DNA from: Galaxea fascicularis
Taxonomy: Eukaryota; Cnidaria; Anthozoa; Scleractinia; Euphylliidae
Length of the DNA: 64,000 bases
NCBI GenBank assembly: GCA_948470475.1
Contig: OX419338.1
Location: 27,103,136 to 27,167,135 of the forward strand
Direction of reading: 5' to 3'
Made by a program: the position numbers and the translations under genes
Notes under the pieces: model-generated
What the model was told of the DNA's origin: nothing
Database searches by the model: none
What the model saw: only the letters and a program-made list of their open reading frames with translations
Shown here: positions 12,641-23,884 of the stretch, piece by piece
How positions within the stretch are numbered: the first letter of the stretch is position 1
How the letters are laid out: each line of letters opens with the position of its first letter

Positions 12641-12842
12641 TGTACCGGAAACGGAAGTAGGATATACTGTAATCCTGATAAGGGGTTAAATATTATAGGA
12701 TGCTAAGACAAATTAACTTCATGTAAAAAGAGCGGCAAAAGAGCAGGAATAAAAACGAGTTCATGTGTTGTGTTATAAAGAGCTGTTGTGCATGCGCTAT
12801 TTTACTGGTCTAAAACCGAACACACCTCAAGCTCCTTATCAA

Positions 12843-13003
12843 CTATGACAGAACTATTTGCTTACGACATAGCTTGCATGTTGCTCGGCATTTCCTCCTC
12901 ATGATTCTTTTATTGCATGGAAAGAACAGTTGCCTAACACGGCACCAGCTGCGTGTTTTCTTGTCTGCACATAGCTTCTCATCATTCAAAACTGTCAGCA
13001 TAT
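12843..13003 (-). CDS. ShK-like secreted peptide, exon 2 (cysteine domain)
   Basis: The terminal coding exon encodes a six-cysteine domain with spacing C-7-C-8-C-8-C-3-C-2-C, rich in lysine and arginine, followed by a short tail and TAG at 12843. The C-x3-C-x2-C ending is the signature of the ShK/SXC fold, found in anemone channel-blocking peptides and in many non-toxic extracellular proteins. The acceptor is either CGCAG at 13003 or GACAG at 12991; both keep the phase left by exon 1. The function (toxin, neuropeptide-like or structural) cannot be told from sequence. The central cysteine spacings differ from the classic ShK peptide. Confidence 0.65.
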
Positions 13004-13958
13004 CTGCGGTAGGAGCACGCAAAATAATCAAATCAGCACTGATGAAATCTTCATTTACTTAAAAGCGGAACCTGTTTTGACTGCGGTTCCGCCAGCTAAC
13101 ACTTTGAACGGTGTTTTGTGTGGCGTCAGAATTAACAGCAATTATTTGAGTAAACTGATATACCAGCGATCTGTAAGATGTACTGGAAGACAGCTCTGTT
13201 CCTTATGGTTGATGAAGTTCAACACTGCATAACTGTTTGCGGAAGTTAAGTTTTTTTAAAACTGAATAATTTTTACTCGAGTCGTAGACAAAACAAAAAT
13301 GGTTAGAAAAGAGAAACTGGTAATATATCTTTTCGATCTCATGGAAAGACGTCTATAGGGGAGGGTGTTTTGAAACTTTATCGCAGAAACTAACTGCATA
13401 GTTATTGAAGCGAAAACGAAGCATTTGATCACTTACAAGTTAAGTGGCGGACCAAAATACCAGAGAAATGTTAAAGGCTATGCTCAATTGATTGTTCGTA
13501 TCCTAAGTAATTTCAAGCAAATGGTTAGCTAGTGAATCCTGCTTCTCAAAGTGTAAATTTTCTGATTATATAGTTTGATCACTAAGCAGAGTAGCTTATA
13601 CATTACCGCAGGGGCTACGCTGAGACACTGGTAATTATCGTGTTACTTCTTCATGTCGCATCCCAGATTTTTAACAGTTCTCATCCAACAAAGTCATAGG
13701 GAGCGATAAAGAGCAGTTCAAACTCCTGAATAATTCTTAAAGAATAAAACTCTTCAGTCTTTTTCTTATTTATGTACGGCGTAATCCGAGCTGAGGAGTC
13801 AGTGAGACATTTCTGTACTACAAAAGATTAAAGTTTGGGTGTTACACTATTTTATCATGACCACTGCTAATTCACTTGTTCAAATGACAGCTCTTATAAT
13901 TAACAGCTTTACTGAAATATTTCAAAAATATACGTTTGAACATATTTCACTGGCTTAC
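13004..13958 (-). other. Intron of the ShK-like gene
   Basis: About 950 bp between the signal-peptide exon and the cysteine exon. The donor is GTAAGC at 13958. No further cysteine-rich exon was recognised inside. Confidence 0.5.
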
Positions 13959-14085
13959 TTTCAAGGGCATTCGCCTTTGCAAGCTCATCATCTTCAAACT
14001 CCTGATCGTCGTAAGTTTCTGGTGAAACCAGGGTAATTCCGATGTAAAAGATTATAGATAGAAGAACTGCCGTCCTGTGATCCAT
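13959..14085 (-). CDS. ShK-like secreted peptide, exon 1 (signal peptide and acidic propeptide)
   Basis: ATG at 14085 opens 42 codons plus one base. The N-terminus has a basic residue, then a hydrophobic core (about residues 6-20) consistent with a signal peptide. An acidic segment rich in D and E follows (about residues 24-35), as in many cnidarian peptide precursors. The exon ends at a good donor (A|GTAAGC), leaving one base that pairs in phase with the two-base start of the cysteine exon. The encoded product would be a short secreted precursor of about 94 residues. Assignment rests on the signal peptide, splice phase and downstream cysteine exon. Confidence 0.6.
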
Positions 14086-16718
14086 GATGCCAGTGAAGGA
14101 GCCGTGCTAATGACATTAAATTGAATGAAAAAAGACGTTACCAGTCGCTTAACGTCGTCAACGTCGTTCTTTTTAAGGTGACGCCTGCGATTATCTTGCG
14201 TTTACAAAGTAAATTAATTAATCTTGAAAAGCTGTGAATTTCTTAAAATCTAGTACTTAAATTTTAACTAAACTGCTTTATTCGAAGCAATTTTATACGT
14301 GCAGCTTTTGTATTCTTCTACAAAATTGAGTAAAACCAAAAAAAACCTTGCTCTATATTTTTTTTCATCACTGGGTAAACTGAATTCCCAGCTATCAAAC
14401 GAAAGTGTTTTAAAGGAACTCTCTTTAATTTTGCTTGGGGTCAGTGTTTCAGTTTTCATATATCAAGATGAAGTTCATCCTATTCACGCCGATTAGTCAA
14501 TGTAAACAGTTTATCCTACATTTTAGAAAACTTGCGTAGCAAATTTTCTTGGCCGGGGCGTTCAGATCGAAATTGGGCGTTTCATTTTTTCTAGAAAATT
14601 TGAGTCGCAAATTTTCTTGGGCGTTAACATCGAAGTGTCATTTGAAAGGGACATACAAAATTGTCGGACTATTATGGACTAAGTACAGTACGAACTTATT
14701 TGAACATACATTAAACTTACTTCAAATCACTTGGAAAACCAACCAAAAGGTTTGCATCACTGAATATTCATTGTTTTTGTTAACCAAATGACGAAATTGC
14801 AAGGCTTTAGAAAAACCAACATTTACGTCAATGGGATAAAGGATAAGAAAACAGTTCGCAGTAACTTTACCTTATTCAAATCCCTGCGGATCCCCAGTAG
14901 AAGTGAGTTGAAATGTACGGAACTAACGCTTTCAAAGTAAGTGTTGATCACGTGACTTAAGACTGAGGAAACCAATCGAAACTGCAAACTTATTTGAGGA
15001 TAAAAAAAGCGAGGAATTGCGTTGGCCGATTCTTCTACTTTTTCATGTGATCAAGCGCGTGAAAAGAGAGCTTTTTAATGAATTATAAGTAACTTGTATG
15101 ATTACCGTCAGTAGTGGCATTTGATTTGTATGATAGCATCGGCCATATGTTTTCTACCATTTTCACCGTAAACATATCATTCGAAGAGATCTATTTTAAG
15201 ATCTCACATGACAAGGATGAGTGAGATGCGGAAAGACAAATGTGCTACACTTCTGCAAAAAGGTATTCATTTTCATAGTCACTTACTAACATATTGTGGA
15301 ACACGCAAATGCAGTATTGTTGGCTTATTAAATATAAATACAGTATTTGATATTTGAGTGGGATACTGGGCTTCCCCGTTATCGGCAATTTTGATCAAAA
15401 AAAAAAAAGACAAATTGAATGCTGAACGAGGTTCGATTGTACAACCACATGCGTATGCTGTTCTTTACGTGGGAAGCGGTTTGGTTGATAAAGATTTGTT
15501 TGAAATTTAATCGAGGTAACTAGATATATTTGCAAACGTCAAAATATAACATGCCAAAAGAACTCTGCTTTTAATGCGAGCTATAAAAGCAAAGTACAAA
15601 ATGGCACTTGAGAAATGACTTCCTCCGCGCTATCTCAGTTTGGGTCTTTCGCAGTTATGTTGTAGCAGGCCGCGAAATAATTCAGTGGCCAACAACTTCC
15701 ACTCGCCTTCGGCATGAAATCTCGAGCCGTGTTGGATGTACTAGAAGCAGTTCACTTCTTATCTACTTTTACGTACTCTTGGGAAAGCGCTTGTTTTATT
15801 AAGCTTTCTCGAAATTTCTTTTAGATGAAGAACATTTTGCAACCTTCCTGTTTTACTGGAAACGTGCTTTATTGGCAAACACTATATCGAGCAGCACTAT
15901 ATTGAGTAATTAGATAATAAACCAACAAACTGTGCGATGATTTTGATTTATTGAAACTCGAAGACATCTTGTGCATGTTTTCTACTGGCTGAAGTAATTA
16001 TCAGAATTACCAAGTGACTCCCTTTGGAGTTAATATATTCCAAATTTTAAATAATAATAAGAAAAATTCCTACGCCCCGTTGCGTGAAAAATTGAGCAGG
16101 TTTTAAGCAATTCTGTTAATGTTAATGAAAAACGTTAGCACGCAACGCGGTGAGCAGGTTAGGTCGTCTTGAACAAAATTTCTTCTTATCTTATCTCCGT
16201 TTCATCCTCTCATTCATTTTCAGGTATTTCAGTCTATATTTTTTCTAAGCTGTGCCACATTCCATCTAGTTCCATTCCAGCCGTCGATCGATCTTGCCTT
16301 TTTTTGTTGTAGTCAATATGTTTATTTGCGAGTTCGACGAATTCATATTTTAAATGGACCCTTTCCCACAGCTGCAACTGAGCCGTCTTTAGGACTGTAT
16401 AGATCCTGCCATTGAACTGGCTCAAAGTTGCTCTGAAAAATGGTGTTCTCAAAATTTAAACAGTTGTTTGCCAAAGAAAACTAATTTTATGGGTCGACGA
16501 AGGAAACGCCTCCTAATCTTGTAATTGGCGTTGGTGGTCCAGTGTTTTCATGCCCTGCCTGCGCCTTTCCTGAGCGCAAGAAAACGAGAACTTGCGTTAC
16601 AGTTACAAATCTGCACCCTCTTGAAACGTCATTAGAATACCCAGCTTGCCCAGCGCCAGCATGCCAAACTTTCCTTGGTGCCTCCCTATTTCTCCTGATG
16701 ACTAGAAGTGGAGTCGGG
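14086..16718. other. Intergenic; one weak terminal-exon candidate
   Basis: No clear gene. At 16343-16432 on the minus strand a TTTTTCAG acceptor precedes 29 open codons ending in TGA, with protein-like composition (FEPVQWQDLYSP...); another frame over the same DNA is open even longer. No upstream partner exon was found. Confidence 0.2.
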
Positions 16719-16923
16719 GATGAAGAGGAATAACGAAGTGTTCATTATTTCAGTATTCGTTCTCAAAATTTCCATTATTCCAGTCAAGAAAAAAAAATAT
16801 TATTCCGTGCAAGAAAATGCCGATTATTCCGTTGAAAATTTCGTTATTCCCAAAAAACTAATATCATTACGCTATTATTTCAGCGCAAAAAGTTTCTCCA
16901 TTCCTCCATTGTTCCTCTTCATC
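16719..16923. mobile_element. Short MITE with terminal repeats
   Basis: It starts gatgaagaggaataa and ends ttgttcctcttcatc, so the ends are inverted over about 15 bp with one mismatch. The interior repeats 'attattcc' words between A- and T-runs. The layout resembles the element at 12365-12640, but the sequence differs. Confidence 0.45.
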
Positions 16924-17003
16924 TGTTTGTTTATTTGACATTGGAAGGCTTCAGAAATTATCCTGCATAAATTATCCAGGGCAGAAAGAGGCAAAGCACA
17001 TAC

Positions 17004-17510
17004 AGGGGCACAAAACGAATCTGTTCCTCACTTTATCTGTTCCCCCGCAGTATTGTGCTGGCTGGCAAAATATCAGTTATTTCCCTGGGTTGGTTATGAA
17101 ATTTATTTCTGCAGATGGCTTCGGTTTGTAATTACTGAAGTGTGGTAGCAGTGTGAGTGTTTCTGGCTGGCGAGATGTGGATTGTTGTGAGAAATGTTTG
17201 TCTCATCCCCCCCCCCCTCCCCCCCACTGAAGGCTTGAATTGAGGCCTTTTGGCACGCCCATTTTGGCTTACGACATATGAAATTGACTTTTTTGTTGTT
17301 GTGCAGGGTGCTCAATTTGCACCTGGCTGGGAAACCAACCAATTTTATCTAGCTGGCTGGGAAATATCTTGTGTGTCTTGCTGGCAAAAAGGAACAGATT
17401 TTTTTTCCCAGCAATATTACAAAAGACCTGAAAATGCCTGAATAACATTTAGTTTTATTAACTGGGGTATAAGAATACATTTTTCAACAAATTGGTCGTT
17501 TTGTGCCCCT
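17004..17510. mobile_element. hAT-type MITE, copy 1, with perfect 8-bp target duplication
   Basis: The 507-bp element starts AGGGGCACAAAACGA and ends TCGTTTTGTGCCCCT, and is flanked on both sides by GCACATAC (16996-17003 and 17511-17518). An 8-bp duplication and short AGGG-type termini fit the hAT superfamily. It contains a C-tract (about 17207-17226) and several ctggctgg words. It is nearly identical to 18456-18958. No transposase is encoded. Confidence 0.8.
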
Positions 17511-17848
17511 GCACATACGCCAGCTGGAAAAATGAAGTGATTTTTCATCCAGTGTTGCCCGCCCGGACACCATACCGTCATAAGGCTGCGCGAAGCATAT
17601 CTAAAGCTTCTGGAAACGTTGGGCTTCGCTACATGGGGCTACCCATAGATAATAGATGTATCCTTCTCGTGTCCTTGTTGTAACTTGGAGCTTTATTGAA
17701 GGTTTCTGAGTACTAGAATAGTTGTTTCTTGATTATAATGTATTATGCATGATATCACTGGTGGTGCAATAACGAGGCAGCTTAATGTATGTAATGTTGG
17801 ACTACCCCATTAATGATAACAGACCAAAATTGCACTGAAGGGTTATCC

Positions 17849-17850
<2 letters not shown>

Positions 17851-17882
<32 letters not shown>
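17851..17882. repeat. (TTA)n microsatellite
   Basis: Uninterrupted TTA trinucleotide run. Confidence 0.95.
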
Positions 17883-17885
<3 letters not shown>

Positions 17886-18107
17886 CTTGTCTGAATTTAC
17901 TGCTTCAGCAGCTATCACGACTGTCAGCAGTATTCTTCACAGAAGTTGTTGCATTGTAATTTCATTACTTCCGGATTATTATTACAGGCATCATTATAAA
18001 GGAAATCAAACAAACAGGCGGAGTAAGCCGTGGGGTCAGCACAACCCTGTCCAACAGCATCTGAAAAGAGGAATGCACGGTTATGTTTTGAAGATTGTTG
18101 ACGATTG

Positions 18108-19160
18108 TAAGGTAAGGTAAGGTAAGGTAAGGTAAGGTAAGGTAAACTTTATTTTGCCAGGGTGGCCCATTCAGCAACGAGGCTGATATCCAGAGGGGCC
18201 CTGGACTAAAAATATGATAATTAAAAATACAAGACATCATAATAATTAAAAAATACAGAATAGAATTTAACAATACAAGATATAAATTTAAAGATACAAG
18301 CAATAATTTAAAAAAAAATGTAAAGTAGAAACAAGGATACAACGATTGTAAAAATCTAGTGACTTTAAATTTAAAAATTGTAGGTATCAATTGAAACTTT
18401 GAAAGAAGAAAGTGACTCGGCGTTTTGAATACTACGGGGTAGAAGGTTAAAAAGCAGGGGCACAAAACGAATCTGTTCCTCATTTTATCTGTTCCCCCGA
18501 GGTATTGTGCTGGCTGGCAAAATATCAGTTATTTGCCGGAGTTGGTTATGAAATTTCTTTCTGCTGATGGTTTCGGTTGGTAATTACTGAAGTGTGGTAG
18601 TAGTGTGAGTGTTGCTGGCTGGCGAAATGTGGATTGTTGTTAGAAATTTGTGTCTCCCCCCCCCCCCCCCCCCCACAGAAGGCTTGATTTGAGGCCTTAT
18701 GCCACTCCCATTTTTGCTTACGACATATGAAATTGTCTTTTTTGTTGTTGTGTAGGGTGCTCAATTTGCACCTGGCTGGAAAACGAACCAATTTTATCTA
18801 GCTGGCTGGGAAATATCTTGTGTGTCTTGCTGGCAAAAAGGAACAGATATTTTTTCCCAGCAATATTAAAAAGACCTGAAAATGCCTGAATAACATTTAG
18901 TTTTATTAACTGGGGTATAATAATACATTTTTCAACAAATTGGTCGTTTTGTGCCCCTGAAAAAGAGCTGAGCCCAAATATCTAAAAGTTCCTTTTGCAA
19001 GGTGAAGTTTGGGTTTGGGCAGGTGCAAATCTGTTCTTCTGCGAGTATTATAATTTCTAGTGAAATAGTCTCTCAAATATTTAGGTACTAGATTATTTAT
19101 ACATTTATAAACTAAAGCACATTTATGTCTTTTCCGTTTTGTTTCTAGCTCAACCCACCC
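18108..19160 (-). mobile_element. LINE 3'-end fragment with (TTACC)n tail, split by a hAT MITE
   Basis: A GGTAA pentamer run (18108-18146) is followed by 'actttattttgccaggg' and AT-rich sequence. On the minus strand this reads as the 3' end of a LINE terminating in TTACC repeats. It is interrupted by the MITE at 18456-18958 and appears to resume to about 19160. No intact frame remains. The family assignment (CR1/Jockey-like) is an inference from the tail structure. Confidence 0.4.
18456..18958. mobile_element. hAT-type MITE, copy 2
   Basis: The 503-bp element has the same AGGGGCACAAAACGA / TCGTTTTGTGCCCCT termini and the same interior order as 17004-17510, in the same orientation. Flanks taaaaagc and gaaaaaga match at 6 of 8 positions, consistent with an older or mutated 8-bp duplication. 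It includes a pure C-tract of about 17 bases (18657-18674). Confidence 0.75.
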
Positions 19161-20173
19161 TAAAACATTAAAGGTGTCTTTGGAAGAGTGTCACGAAGTC
19201 AAGAGCAGACTTCTTGTTTCCACTTAAAAACACTTTATTTGTCTGCAGATAACTTCAAGAAGATTCTCCGGGGCATACTATCTCGAGCCTTATATATAAC
19301 AGTCAATTACATCATACCTATTTCTAAAACACTATTTTTAGTAGTAAGAACATTCTAGACACTCATGATGTGATATCCTTAAAATAACTGAACAGAATGT
19401 TCCGGAACAAGGAGAAGTTTCTAGAACAGCTTATGAAATAGTGACGCGGCAGTTCAATGTTCTAAATTGTTCTCTAGTTTTCTGTTGTCCCATCACTTTG
19501 TCCTGCATTGTAGACCGAGGCTGGAGGAGCCACTATATTGGCTGCTCGTAAGAAATAAATGAGTTTTAAAACTTAAACCTTAAACCTGAAACTTTAAAAC
19601 AAACTCGTATGTATAGATGTAGAAGATGGATTGTTATAAAAGTATCCATAATTTGCTTGGTGAGGAAAAGACAAAACGTCCATTGCGAAGATCTATTCGT
19701 CGAGTATGGAGTCTCAGTTGTTGTCTGCTTTCTCTCAAGTAATGAATGACCGAGAGTGTCTGTAATCCGATCCCTCCTTTTGTTGGCGCTGCAGTGTCGA
19801 AGCACTATTTTTTTTATGCTCTAAAAAAGAGGGGTAACTAGAAGCACATCAGCATGGCATCGGAAAGAAAGAATCGGAGTTTAAGTTTCATAATTCCTAA
19901 TTCGGAAATTTCCTCAATTTTAGGTCAGTGAGTCGTTTTCTTTTTTAAATTTACATTAATTGCGAACTGCATTATTCTTATTTTTATACTCTCTGCTTTC
20001 CAATTGAAAAATAATGGAGGTTGGAATATATTGAAATGAAGACCTAAAAATGATTCATAGACCAAATTGGATGTGTTTTACCCTGGACTTCTAGGTTGAA
20101 CATAATTTTAGGTAGAGTTAAAGAAAATTGGATGTATGATAAGAGCCACGTTGTTCGCATTTAGTCCGTCCTA
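19161..20173. other. No recognised feature
   Basis: AT-rich intergenic sequence. Short frames here have no domain or splice context. Confidence 0.35.
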
Positions 20174-20330
20174 ATTAAAAACAGAGGACAGGTGGCACAT
20201 TATGCAAAAGAATATATTAGATTGCCCTGTGAGTGACAATAAGATAAAACTGAAGCTACAACCAGTTGCAAAATTGAGACATTCGCAATCAAAAACATGT
20301 TTCCTTTCTCTAAAATCTGCTGCTAAGAAA
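20174..20330 (-). CDS. Candidate second exon of a small secreted cysteine peptide
   Basis: A TTAGCAG acceptor (near 20330) precedes an open frame to TAG (near 20174) containing five cysteines (a C-E-C pair, one mid-domain, then C-x2-C). It starts with two bases, which completes the phase left by the signal-peptide exon upstream. The cysteine pattern matches no family I recognise and the tail is hydrophobic, so this exon could be spurious. Confidence 0.25.
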
Positions 20331-20607
20331 TCTGTGAGATACAATACATACCTCTCCCTCTCCCCCTTTTCAAAGTTGTTCCTCAAAGAGGGGGAGGGAG
20401 AGAGAAAGCGAAAAATCATGGAAACATCATTGAAGGCCAAATGGCGTACAGTGTCTTAAGCATTTTTGCAACTCGTTGTAGAAACCATTATGAAAACAGA
20501 GTTAATAAAGAGTAATATGACGAGTTAAAAATTAACATATACAGGCGTTCCTCGCTGGCAAACTATGACGGAAAACAAACACACCTTCCGTTGCGGTCTC
20601 CCTCTTT

Positions 20608-20711
20608 GTTACATCTGGTGATACCAGTATTCTAGTGAAAGGTGAGGAGCTTGCCAATAGAACCAGTGAGAAAATAATAGCAAAGGCGAAAGGGCGTGTG
20701 GTTGAAATCAT
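20608..20711 (-). CDS. Candidate signal-peptide exon of a secreted precursor
   Basis: A minus-strand ATG (two in-frame candidates near 20711-20717) opens a textbook signal peptide: a short polar start, hydrophobic core AFAIIFSLVLLASSS, then a propeptide-like stretch with a dibasic site (VTKRE). A GTGTGT donor follows GAAG, leaving one base. The layout matches the ShK-like gene at 12.8-14.1 kb: signal exon, dibasic or acidic propeptide, then a separate short exon. Identity of the mature part is uncertain. Confidence 0.4.
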
Positions 20712-20717
20712 TGCCAC

Positions 20718-22329
20718 TGTTTATATTCCTTCGAAACACCTGTTTGAATAAAATCATAGGACAAAACCACGCTTGAAAAATAGGCCGCCTCAACATTCAG
20801 GTACTTCTATCCCCTTAACTGAAATCTTTCATCACTTGTTTTAGAGTATATGGAAACTCTTATGTCCTATAATTTGGAGAATTGATTTGCTGGGAGGTTA
20901 ACTTGGTGGTTTTAGACCACTATGTTGTTGGTAGTAAAAGGAAACATCCAACTCACCTTAAAGCTAAACACTATAACGGGATTCAGGTGCAATACTGTAA
21001 ATGGTAATCTCGATACCCATATGTCTTGAAAACACAGTGTATAAAACGTTTGATGTTTGGGTTTTTTAGTTGGCCAAGTTTTTACGTGTAACTTTTACTG
21101 TCCTTGATGTCACGAGAATTTCGACAGAAATTTCAGTTCCTGCCGTATTCCCAAATCTAACCACTCGCAGGAAGTGGTCTCTACACGTCGTTTGGCTTTA
21201 TTTGTTTAATTGAGCAGCGATTCCTTTACCGCACCAAGCAACCGTTCATTTGGATGGAAAGAAAACGTCGAATGGCTTCCTTTATCAAAGGTAACTATAT
21301 CAATTTCAAACTTATGGAAATTAAATGCGGCAGCGGATAATTTTTCAAACTTAACTGCAAGTTAACGTTTGTGCCGATGTAACGTAAGCGGTCCACTCTG
21401 TTCAGGCCTGGGAAGAAAAGTATAGCCAGTATATCAACTACTACTCGAAAAAATCGGTTCACTAACTGAGAAACGAGATCCTTCGGAAAAGGACATAAAT
21501 GCCACACGGCTCAGCAACGAAAACAACAACGTAATCAAGGAACAACTGGGTTCGATCTTACCAAGACACTGCAAAAGATCTCCTGAATACTGTATGAAGA
21601 TTAAACTCGGTTGATCCTCAAGTTTAACACCAGCTGCGTGTTTCTTCGTTATTATTAAATGATTGATCTTACCGCCTGAGGCAATAAACATGCCATTGAC
21701 AAAAACATTACCGAGGCTGTTTTATTACATATTAGTAGCTACACTTTTTTTTCGCTCTGAATATTTTACGTTCTGTTGTAGGATATGGTCAGAAATGGCG
21801 ATTTGGCGTGCTTTCTATTCAAATCCGATGTTTAATTTTATTTATAACTGTCTTTCGACATAAAAAAGAAAGAAAAGAAAGAACACATCAAGCGAATGAT
21901 TTACCAGAGGCTTGTAATTAGGCGAATTATTAAAAAAAAACATCCAGCTAATCAGTAGATAACGACTGAAATAAAATTTGAAATAGTGCCTCCAAAACGT
22001 GCTAAACTAGCATCGCAGCGTTAATTAACGAGATAGCCCGTGAATTAAAATTACCAAAATTACCATAACTGGTAGCTTTAGCAGTAATCAGTTTACTCGT
22101 GTTTGCTCGGGAAGTCTTCCAAGCGTATGAAAAACAGGCAATTTTTGTGTCCAAGAATTCAGCGCCGACGGATGCATAATTTCGTGAGTTGAGAGGGCAG
22201 GGAGGTAAACCAGGTGTATTGCAGATTGTCTTATCAGACGCCAAATGTTTGAATAAGCTATAGATGGGAAAATTGAAGGCTTTAAATTCTAGAATGCTAC
22301 ATTTTGCGCCTTTAAACTCTAATACTGGG
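20718..22329. other. Intergenic, no supported gene
   Basis: An 85-codon minus-strand frame at 21434-21691 has protein-like composition but no domain, signal peptide or matched splice partner. Nothing else is supported. Confidence 0.3.
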
Positions 22330-22402
22330 AACTTTGAATGAAACTTGAAATAAAAAAATCGGAGTCACTCCGATTTTTTTATTTCAAGTTTCACTCAAAG
22401 TT
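22330..22402. repeat. Near-perfect 36-bp-arm palindrome
   Basis: Arms meet at a single central base (22366) in the text ggagt-c-actcc and run outward through A- and T-runs to 'aactttga' and its inverse, with essentially one mismatch. It is a strong cruciform or hairpin former and probably a tiny MITE. Confidence 0.8.
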
Positions 22403-23880
22403 AGAGAGAGATATGACACGAAAGAGGTTTTGACTGATCACTGAGTGGTAAAATCAACTATCTTTGTCGTCTTACTCTCGGGGAGAAAACTTGAACACCA
22501 TGTTTTACAAAAAGGAACTTAAGCGGCTTACAGCATCGCCGTAAAGTACGATCCATTCAATAAAAAGCAATCTTTGAGCAGTACAGTTATTTCCCAATAT
22601 CTCTGTTCAGTTCTCGCGGAATCCACTTTTAAATCTTTGTGATATAACGTTTTTAAAAATAGCACCCCTACCAATATTCTTGCCTTGTGAATATATTTAT
22701 GGCCATGTACCCACCGCTACCTTAAATAGCATAGAACGAACCACAACGTTTGTGTCTCGCGCGCTAATTCGTTATTCCGCATTCAACAAAGTCCCCGTAT
22801 AATTATTATTCTGATTTACCACGGACTCTTTTTCGGTACGAATTTAATTCTGACGGTGTTATACGTGTTAATGGTAAAATCATGGAGATGAAGTGAAGCA
22901 AATTTTAATCATTGGAGTAACGCGTCAGCGGTTAATCTAAAAAAAATAAATTAAAAATACACACATATAAATTTTTCGTTAATGCGTTCGTTTGGTTATT
23001 ATTAGTATTTCGCATATTGAAACAAAAACATAAAAAAAGATGAGCCCAGACACATGATTATCATCAATCAGACGCGTTTCATCACTGCACAAAATAATCT
23101 CATCTCAGTCAATAATACTCATCTCATGCAGTCCCCATCTGTAAGTTGAGGGAGATAGACGATCAGTTATTTTTGATATAACATGGGATATCCCACGAGT
23201 CATTTGTATTTTCTTTGAATACATACGAGCCTTTAGGCGAGTGTGAATGCAAAGAAAATGCAAGTGGGATATTCCATGGTATATCACCAGAGAATTTTGT
23301 ATAACTATTTTAAACCGTCATAGAAAATACAGACCCTTGGATAATATGATGCACGAAGAGAAGGTCTAGTGGAATACCAAGGAATAAACAACCGCTTTCC
23401 TGTATTATGTTTGGCTGTGTTTTCTATGGCGTAGGAGAAATACGTATATTCGATGAATGAAATAAGTGCGGAATTTTTCTTTCCAGTGGATGGACGTCAT
23501 TACTGAGCCGTCCGCCTTGCCTTTTTCGCTCGACCCGCGCGTCCATTTTGTGGACAATACGGGAGGACTTGCCCGAAAGAGCTGGTGATATTTTACCCTG
23601 TTTTTTTTTAAAATTAAAATGCTGAATAGTCATTTTGGTGATGAAGTTCAGTTTGTGAATTACGTGTTTAATACAGTTTTATCAGGAAAGAAACTTCATA
23701 TACTTTGGCCGCCGTAATACAACTGAGCATTTGCACCTTTCGGCGCGAATGGAATTATATACCCAAAAGCTACATTACAGTCAATACTGTTCTAAAAACG
23801 TAGAATAAGCACACATATAAACAGATTTCAAATTAAGGTACAGAGCCCATGCAAAAATCCCACTTCTTATTAAATTTGCC
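22403..23880. other. Intergenic with one inverted repeat
   Basis: Bases 23175-23217 and 23250-23285 form inverted arms around 'gatataacatgggatatccc'. No coding potential was recognised. Confidence 0.4.
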
Positions 23881-23884
23881 CATG

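Noticed and set aside
17850..18150. CRISPR-like array from short direct repeats
   Set aside because: These are simple TTA and GGTAA microsatellites in a eukaryotic genome, with no spacers.
21434..21691. Possible second ShK-type exon sharing 'acacgcagctggtg' with 12843-13003
   Set aside because: The identity is only about 15 bases and the cysteine pattern is absent.
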